The position numbers and the translations under genes are program-made. The notes under the pieces were generated by a model, which did not search any database, was not told the DNA's origin, and was given only the letters and a program-made list of their open reading frames with translations. A stretch of DNA of 29,762 nucleotides from Hypsibius dujardini (lineage: Eukaryota; Tardigrada; Eutardigrada; Parachela; Hypsibiidae), in the NCBI GenBank assembly GCA_001579985.1, contig LRSR01013026.1:1-29762 (forward strand). The letters run 5' to 3'. Of this stretch, positions 19,288 to 28,200 are shown piece after piece; position 1 is the stretch's first letter, and each line of letters starts with the position of its first letter.

Positions 19288-20608
19288 ATGGCTCATCTCA
19301 TGGTTACTGCCTTGTCTGTCGTCTGCCTGGTGGCCAACGGTACGTCACTGACATGTTTCGTGATCATGCGCCCACACCTATGAAACCATATAGTTTCAAA
19401 ACGGTCCTTTCTATTCTAACACAGCTGCGGCCTTGCAGTGCTACGAGTGCGCGTACGTCGAGGGCGAAGAGGAGACGTCGTCTATCAACCAGGTGAACTG
19501 TAAGGACCCATTCAACCCCGTTGGAATTGTATCACTGGAGAGGGACACAACTGGGGCACCTTGTACTTCCTGCACCCAAGCAAAGTCAATTTGACGTTTA
19601 GCAACGTGACATATAGTAAGCGCACAGCAAAGCCTATAGTATTGTGTGTGCAACCTTAAGTGGCGAATTCGGGTGGGCTCGGAGAAGGCTGGCAAGCCTG
19701 GCGGGGGGGCGGGGCGGGGCGGTCCGGTCGACCCAACAGTCAATCCGTCACTGATGGCCTCCACAGATTTTGCTCAAAAACGAAGTAAATTCATTAGGAA
19801 TTAAAAGGTGAAACATTTGTTTTTAAAAAGGGATTCTTCGGCGTTTTCTGAGAAAGATTTTTGGCCAATGTTTTGCTGAATCGAGAAAACTGTGTCCATA
19901 CGTGAAAATTCGGTTACAAGCTACAAGGACTCACGCCTTGATCAGCGTGACTTACTTGTAATGTGTTGAGCGCCTTTGAGAGAACGTTGGCTCGACCGTT
20001 TCCGAGCTTAAAAGGGCCAACAGGTGGCAAAAAAAATCAATAAATTTGAAGAATAATTACAAGTCACTAAACTAGTGATACTCAAATGTATTATATTTTC
20101 CTGAATTTGGTCCAACTTTTCTTAATTTATTCCATACTAAGCAATCTTCCGCTTTCTCACCATGTTCACTCAATTTCGGGAGAAGAGAAACAATTGTGCG
20201 ACCCCTAAATTTGGCACAAAGGTTGATTTTATTGCAGCCATGACGATTCGACGATGCATCACCGCAAGAGTAGACGTCCCATTTGGAGCTCCGCTGTGCA
20301 CCACCGACAACTGCAATACCGGGCCAGCCCCGATCATTACCGAGGCAGGCCCCACTCGAGCGCCGGTCACTGGAAGTACTCCGTATGGGCCCTCGTTTAC
20401 TTTTATTCCTGTCGGGGATAGATCCACGGTAGGCCATGGAAGCTCGGTTGGTTCCAGTTTGTCGTCCACGACAGCAACGACCAGTACAGGCACACCTACT
20501 GGGCCATCGGTCGCAACCGATCAAACATCCACGGCTAAAAGCGGAAGTCTCAAGACGATCGGTGCTGCCGTTGCAATTATTCTGAGTGTCCTTTTCGTGT
20601 GCCTATAA
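19288..20608 (+). CDS. Gene D: single-LU GPI-tailed protein, frameshifted in exon 2
   Basis: Exons are 19288-19339 (signal peptide MAHLMVTALSVVCLVAN), 19425-19615 and 20238-20608. Splice sites match the phase-1 pattern of the other genes, but exon 2 is 191 bases where 192 are needed, and a TGA stops the frame at 19592-19594. A one-base loss in the short A run at about 19582-19584 explains it: beyond that point the next frame is open to the donor and joins exon 3 correctly. The LU half-domains are QCYECAYVEG..NCKDPF..PCTSC and TIRRC..LCTTDNCN, eight cysteines in all. A Ser/Thr/Gly stalk of about 90 residues without regular repeats precedes a GPI-type tail ending LFVCL. Without the defect the product would be 204 residues; as written it ends after 73. 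It is either a young pseudogene or a sequencing/assembly error; the otherwise clean frame favours a very recent break or an error. Confidence 0.8.
19703..19722 (+). other. G-quadruplex-prone tract in intron 2 of gene D
   Basis: G7, C, GGGG, C, GGGG, C, GG. It lies about 90 bases after the exon 2 donor on the transcribed-sense strand. The pseudogene at 3390-4395 has a comparable tract in the same intron. Confidence 0.55.
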
Positions 20609-22104
20609 TTTTGCAGATATTTACGTGTTCAGTTAAATGTTGGATGTTAAATTAACGGTCACCCCAATACGTATTTTTCACTGTATGGTGTCCGATTTAC
20701 TAAAAATGTGACTTTTCTGTCTTCTGTCGGTTTCCTCAAGCCCGCTGAATTATTCCTACGAACGTTTGGCTGAAAATCATAAAACAAAACTCTGTGGGTC
20801 GCCACAAGTTGGGAGGCCAATGATTTCAGGCAGTTAGTCCATCAAAACAGCTTTCGGGTTATTATATGGAGACAACTCTTGGACCACGCCCAACAACTCG
20901 ATTGAGCCAATGACTCTAGCTATTTACAGTATTTATATTGTTTTTAGTGAAGTCTTCTACCTACTCTGTTCACTCTATTTTGCCACCACAACTGATTATT
21001 TGTATGTAATTCAGCTGCGTGGACCCTTTACCTTCGTTCCTACGTACATTCAATATTTCATGTATAATCAAGTCTAATTATTTGTTTTCGAAAAGTCAAG
21101 TCCGTCTTTCCTTCTCCTCCAGTCTTATTTTCTACTTTTCTTTACATTTAGTCTAATACATTTTGTTAACTACCCAACCACCTATTGGTACATCTAACAC
21201 AGCCAACCTTCATTCACGGAGCAATCGAAAGTGTGCAAGGATAAACTATGAGAGCGTTCAATGGAATTCTCAATACTGTATTCACGCGATGGCTTCGCGC
21301 ACTGCAAGAACATTACTTCGTCATCCTAGCTCGGAGTGCACGTAAGGTCCTGCGCGGATCCATAGGTCTAAGTTTACGGTGGGTCCATTTCTACTGCGCG
21401 AAGCTATCACGTGAGTACAGCACTTTCAATGGGACAAGGCGAGGAGATGCTGTTCTTAAGGACGGTCTGCAACACTTATATGTTGCGTAAGCCTAAAATT
21501 TGAACAAGGGTAGATTTTACGAAACTGCAAATTAAGGGTAAGACACGCGGATCATGCAGCGGGAGCGGTACCATGTCATGGGCCAAGGTCCAGGACAACT
21601 GTTAGCATAAAGATATTACGACGGAAGAACAATGAACAGGCCATTCAGGCAGGTAAATGTTGTCTGCAAATATGTTCAAATGTACGCTCTTGCTCGTGTG
21701 AGATTGCGGTAGCAAAAGAGATTACATGATGGAACAGCACATCCAGGCTTGATAGGTTGTCAGAGTGCGTGGGTAAATTGTCTTAATTTCGTATTGTTGC
21801 TCTTGAGAAAATAATGATAAGGCACTGAATACGTCGATACAGTGAGAGTTCTGAAATGCGAACGACGTCACAGTGTCAATTTCCACTTTACTGTTTCAAA
21901 CTCCAAACTAACAACGGCCGGCTCCGAGCAAATGTTTCGATAGAAATAAACTGACGTGACCGTTTGAATCTCAGGACTTTGACTGTATATCGGTATGTCG
22001 GTATCGCTATTGTCCTTCCACAATGTGACCGACGGTGTTGCGAAGGTCTTGACGTGGAACCAAGTTTTCTGGAACCAGTACGAACTGCTTGATTTTTCTG
22101 ACGG
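20609..22104. other. Intergenic stretch between D and E
   Basis: No gene is supported. Frames at 21163-21345 and 21248-21490 lack a known domain or splice-compatible partner. No clear AATAAA follows gene D within 150 bases, and no transposon ends were noticed. Confidence 0.4.
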
Positions 22105-22112
22105 TATAAATA
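22105..22112 (+). promoter_or_regulatory. TATA box of gene E
   Basis: TATAAATA lies 162 bases before the ATG at 22267, a spacing similar to genes A-C. Confidence 0.5.
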
Positions 22113-22266
22113 TATCTCTTCAGGGGTGAAAGGATAAATTATTCACACACTCAGGATTATTCATTGTAATTGCAGTGGTTTCTCGTCTTTTTAATTGAAT
22201 TTTCTAAACTCAAATTTTGACCTTGAAGTTATTAGTATTTTTTGCCAAAAGTCCAAGTGGAAGATC

Positions 22267-25200
22267 ATGAAACACTTTCTTTGGATTGTCTTGTTGGCGA
22301 TCTCCCTTGCCGCGGACGGTGAGTGCTCCTCCTCCAGGAATCTGAGCAATTTACAATCATATAATCATACTTTCCACAATTTCCACTCGAGCATGCACAT
22401 TTTCTGGACTTGTATAGGGAATGCGTTGCGGTGTTACGTGTGTAACAGTCACACCGCCGGCTCTATCACCACCACCAATCCCAAATGCCATGACCCCTTC
22501 TCCGAGGACGGTGCCGCCATGGTGGAATGCGCAACGAGCTGTCAAACCACTCGTGCTACCGCAACTCATCCAGTTCACGGAGTGCAATGTAATTCTTGTT
22601 ACACGATTAGCCGCCAATCATGACGGCCAGTTAGAGTTGAAGACGTATTTAGTACTACAACATGATGAAATCGATTGCTTTGTTAACCAATTTCTTGCAA
22701 CAGCTTTATTGGTCACTTGATTACGATGGATTCCGATGGACATGCTACACCAGTTGGTTCCATATATCGACCCAGTTACTCAAAGGCTCGTTTCGATTTC
22801 TTACAAGTCGGAATCAGAACCCCTTCCGGTAGGGCCAGGGGGTGGGCAAAGGGGCAAAATGCTTTTTTTAAGATTGAACTCAAAATTCGTTCTCTTCTCT
22901 CTGATCATTTTGAAACTTGTAGGGGTGTGAGGATCTGATTTCCAGACCCCTGGGATTTTAAAACATGTTTAAAAATTGCAGTTTTTCTTTCAAGTTTGAA
23001 GTTTGGTGAGGTCCATATAAGTTCCCTATTGATGAATACAAATGGAAGGTTCAAAACATTTGAGAACGGTCCAAATTTGATGAAAAACTGATTTTTTTGA
23101 AAATGTTTTGAAATCCCAGGGGGGTCCCTGAAAATCGTACCCCCACACCCCCACAATTTTCAAAATAATCGGAGACGAGAGGCCGAATTTTGGATTCAAT
23201 CTTAAAAAAAAGCATTTTGCCCCTTTGCCCACCCCCTGGTGCTGTCGTGAGGGGTCCTGGTTCCGACCTGTACGGACCATAAAACGAGCCTTTGCAAGTC
23301 ATGGTCTTTATGATTTTCTTAGCATCAAAAATTTCGTGAGAGAATTCGCTCACACTATTCTTTCGTTCAATGGAAAATGCTTTTCCTTTGACAACCCGTT
23401 TTAACGTCAACTTTACATGGTATCTCCGTAGATTTTACTGAGCGACAGTGCGCTGCTACAATCGGAACTGTCGGATGCACAACCCAAATGGTTGCCGATG
23501 TACCCTACCTGAGGATCTGTCACTGTGACAGCGATCTATGCAACGCTGCCCCAGCGGATGTTGTGCCCGAGGTGTCTACTACGGCTGTCGTAGCGGCAAC
23601 CACGCCGCCGGCCCCTGAAATCATCCAATGTTACGAGTGTAACTTCCCAACCGACGCCATCTTCGAGGGAACCATTGACCGACGTTGCAACGATCCGTTC
23701 AGCGGGGTTGGCATTGCGACCGTCGATTGTGCTGGATCCTGTGGCATGTATATCCTAACGTTTTCCGCAACTGTTGGAATCCCGCATTTGGCTGGACAAA
23801 GTAAGATGCTCCCTACTGAGATTTCTGATGGTGATTAAGTGCAAACAATTAATGTTGAAATACAGGCACTTAATTTCCTGGCGCGCTGACTTGGGGTGAT
23901 TTTCGGAAGGTTGCAAAATGACTTTGGAATTGACTTTTTGAAATCATTCCAATCTTTTTCAAGATATATGAATTTATTTCGTAGACGAAGGTTCGATTAC
24001 TTTTTGGGAGAAATTTCAAAGTGGACAAAGCATTGGAAGACTCGGTTGTTTTTGATTTTCACTGTGAAAATGATGAATTAGAGAAATTCAATAAACAATT
24101 TGTTCACGTTTTTCCATCCGAAATTAAATTGCCAACTTGGGAAAGCTACGCTGGAATTTTGGCCCTTTTCCAAATATTGCACTAATAGTTCCGCCCGTTT
24201 TGTCCGAATAATATTTGGCAGATGCCAGTCGATTTCAAGTTGAATTTGAAATATGATTGTGCCAGAGTAATAATTTTTTCTGTACCGTTCGTTTATGTAT
24301 TGCCATTTCTACAGTGAACTCAGGGAAAATACAAGCGCTTTCCCAACATGAAATTTTGCCAAACAAGTTCTCGAAGCTTCGCCAATGAAGTAAATTTTAT
24401 AAGTGAATCACAAATATGGAACATGGAGACAGTTTGCAATCCCTCTCTGAAAATCCCCGGATGTCAAAATTTTGAAAGGAGCTCGAATTGTAACTACACC
24501 AAAAGCAGGAAAAAAAAATTAATCTTTTTTTCCCCGGTATATTGAGTATTATTACGACGTACGTTCATGTAAAAATTATAGTAATTGTTGTTATTATACT
24601 CAGTCATATTCTTACACGATAATCTTTTTTTATTTGCAACTTTAATTAGATTTTTAGCGCTTATACTGCAGCGCGTAGAAACAATAATTGTACACTTTTG
24701 AAGCTGTTACATCGCGCCGCTGTGAATCCACGCTCGGCTTGGAGAATGGATGTCATCATTTTGTCGATTCCATTGGGGTGGGCCTAACGCAGAGCATCTG
24801 CTACTGTTCCAACCATCTCTGCAACGACTCACCAGTCGGTCCCACAGCGCCTGCTGTGACCGTCCCAGTCGTCACTTTGTCGTGTTACCAATGCCAGCAC
24901 ACCGAAGGAGAACCTGAAAGTGCGAGTAACCAAAGAAACTGCGCCGACCCCTTCAATTCAACGAGCATCGCTGTTGTGACTGACATCGGAGGTCGTCCGT
25001 GTGTCCTATGCGCCGCAGCACAAGTCACAATTGGCAGCAAAAGTGCGTAATACCGTTTCTGAAGCATCGTTAGTTAAAACTGGACATACATTTTTTTCAG
25101 TTGTTTTTATTTCTGGTTGGCAAAATGTACTAGTAACAGATGGATAATATAATTGATATAATCTGTAGCCGCAACGATTCGCGGCTGCCTAGCTACTGAG

Positions 25201-28200
25201 CCTCCCGCCGGAGAGTCAGGCGGAGTTATCGGATGCAACACCAACAACTGCAATGGAGGTCCGGCCACGGTGGTGACCGTCGCACCGGCCTTAACCACGT
25301 CTTCTCCCACTGCAGCAGTCCCGGGGTTGTCGTGCTACCAATGCGTCTACTCGGACGGAGAGCCTGATTCAGCGGAAAACCAAAAAAACTGTGCAGATCC
25401 CTTCGACGGTCAAGGTATTCTAACGGTCACTTCGGCGGCGCCAGGTTACCCTTGTGTGTCATGCGCAGCGGTGAAGTACATCCTCAATGGCAATGGTATG
25501 TCTCTTTACATTTCCTTTCGTGCTGCCCTCACAAAATGTGATTAAATAGTAAATCAATTTGTTATAAACATGTTGTAAAGGGGACAAATTGCGTGTACAG
25601 AGTAAATATACATACATTGATAAATGTCTGGTAAATGAACATATTGAGGAATTCTAAATATATTATAGTACAAGTGTTATTAATCGTGTACATAACAAAG
25701 AGAACACTATAATACATGTGTAATTATTTGAATAATTCTAGTTACGACAGCTCGGAATTGTTTGCCAGTAGAGCTTCCCCTCGGTCAAGAACAAGGAATC
25801 GTCGTCTGCAAGACCGATTATTGCAACTCACGTCCAGCTACCTTGATTACCCTACCAACAGATGTAACGGTTCCCACAACAGCTCAAAGTGTTGTAACCG
25901 CACCGATCGCCGAAGGACTCTCATGCTATCAGTGCACCTACACGGTGGGGCAACCCGCGAGCGCGTACAATCAGAGAAACTGCCTAGACCCGTTCAATCC
26001 AGAAGGCATCACAATGGTCACTTCTTCCGCACCAGGCTACCCGTGCATTGCATGTGCAACGGTACAGGCCACAATTGACGGTAACGGTAAGTACAAGACG
26101 TTCAGCCATCAGAGCAGTGCGATTGAATTGACCCCATAAAGTCATCACGATAGTGCACCAACAGACGGGCAAAAGTTCCAGTCAACGACGTTTGTTTTAA
26201 ATACGTACCGCTTCTAGACTTGATTAGTATGCAGTTAATCAGATATTAAGCAATATGCGCCATGACAAACACCTTTCCTCGACACATCGAGACGAAGACA
26301 CGAGGCGCTCAAGTGTGGAGCAAAAACAGAGCAGACCAATGATAACACTTCGTGTGATGTGTGCTCGTGTGTTGCTGCACACGACTTCACGAGGAAACGA
26401 TGATTTGTTCGTGAATTCGTGAGCCGTTGATGTGACTCACACACGATCTCACACTCAATTGCACTTCGTGTGTTCGTGTGTTCGTTGTCGGAAAAGGACT
26501 CTGTGCCATGGCGCATATCGCTTATTATGCCATACCCAAACCACTTACAAGTACTCAATTAAGGCTCGTCTATAACCAGAGGCTTGTAACAGTCTTGTAG
26601 CCCGAAGTGACGTCAAGCGCTTCGATGAACACTCTGAGCTCTGTTACAACTCGGCTACAAACCCCGCCTCTTGTAACACATTTGTAAAATTACGATTAAT
26701 CTTATGTTCTACAATTCCAAACCGGTCCACAACACTGTGCACAAAACCACAAAACCGGGTGACGTCACTTTCACATCACTTTGGGCTACAATACTGGCTT
26801 TTCCTGTAAATCATTCAAGTCCCATTGAGAGAACTCACGAAATTTAAGTTTTTGATTTCATTTCCCCTTGGTTTGCTAGCGTTCTAAGTGTTGTCGGCAT
26901 TGCTGAAATATGCTAATCAACTCATTGAGAAAAAAAAGAGATGTTTATTGTTTCTGAGCTGAATAGTAGACTATTGTCAAGCCAGATTAAAACGGAGAGA
27001 GCGTGATACAAAGGAAATTTTAAAAGTTGATTTCCTTTCATTCAAAACCGTCAGTTCCGGAATTTTTGTTCACTTGACAATAGGGGGAAGTTCTCAGCTT
27101 CGATGTGTGAAGTTAGGTTACATTCACAACAAGGAAGACAGAATAACTAAATAAATTGATAGAACAACTAGAAAAGCTAACCGGGGCGGTAAAAGACAAA
27201 AGCTAAAACAAAAGAAAATACGGTTACGTAACTACGGAAGCAAATGAAAGCAAAGACCGTAAGATGTGCTACTGCTTAATGAGATGACACAGCTGTGTTT
27301 GCAACAGCTTCCGGCTGAAAGTCGGACCACCCTCTTTTGGTGTAAACATAGACCACCCTATTGCATTGGTGAATTCCCACAAACCATGAGCGGCAAAATT
27401 GGTTGCTTGATTTTTCCAACGACTCAAATGAATATTCTCTCTATTGATCGATTGATTGAATACGGCATCTCCTCAACCTGTTACTCCACGGAAAGTCAGG
27501 GCTCCTTCAGAGGAATGCCGTTCTGATCGTGTCGGTCCATCACTTTTCGGGACCGATTCTCACATTAGCCAAAATAACCGCCGATTTCTCGATGGGTCTT
27601 CCCTCCACCGTGCTTCAAAAAAATTGCCCTGACTTTCCGTGGAGTAACAGGTTGAGGAGGTGCCGTTTTCAATCAATCGATCAAAAAAAGGATATTCAGT
27701 TGAGCCGTTGGAAAAAATCAAGCGATCAATTTTGCCGTTCATGGTTTGTGGGAATTCACCAATGCAATAGGGTGGTCTATGTTTACACCAAAAGAGGGTG
27801 GTCCGACTTACAGCCGGAAGCTGTTGCAAACACAGCTGTAAATTATTTAGCTAAGACAGAGTAACTGATATTGAACTACTTCTAGCAGGACGAAAATTGG
27901 GCATTAACCCTCTGAGTGCCGGTCAGCTTACACTGGCTTAATTCTTCCTTCAAACTCCATTTTCTCATCGAGCATTTGCACTTTTTTGATACGGTTGTTT
28001 GTTTTGATCCTCTAACAGAACTGTAAAATATAAAGTAAAAACAACTTTTGAAAAAAACTTTCGGAAGTGTTGAGAACTCATTAAGCCAAACTTGGCTTAA
28101 ACTTAAATGGCATGTATACTAACTTGCGGTGCGTGCTGAAAAAAAATTCCGGGCTTCGAAATTTAAAAGGGTCCTAGCCAACGACTATACCAATGAAATT

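Noticed and set aside
19584-19590. Use of the GTCAAT at 19585 as an alternative donor to avoid the stop in gene D
   Set aside because: It leaves the wrong phase (2 instead of 1) for exon 3 and is a poor donor.
21248-21490. Plus-strand open frame of 80 codons between D and E
   Set aside because: No signal peptide, cysteine pattern or known motif, and the length is within chance expectation.
27266-27864. Open frames on both strands (27266-27526, 27529-27864, 27560-27829)
   Set aside because: They lie on the two arms of the foldback and are mirror images of each other, not genes.
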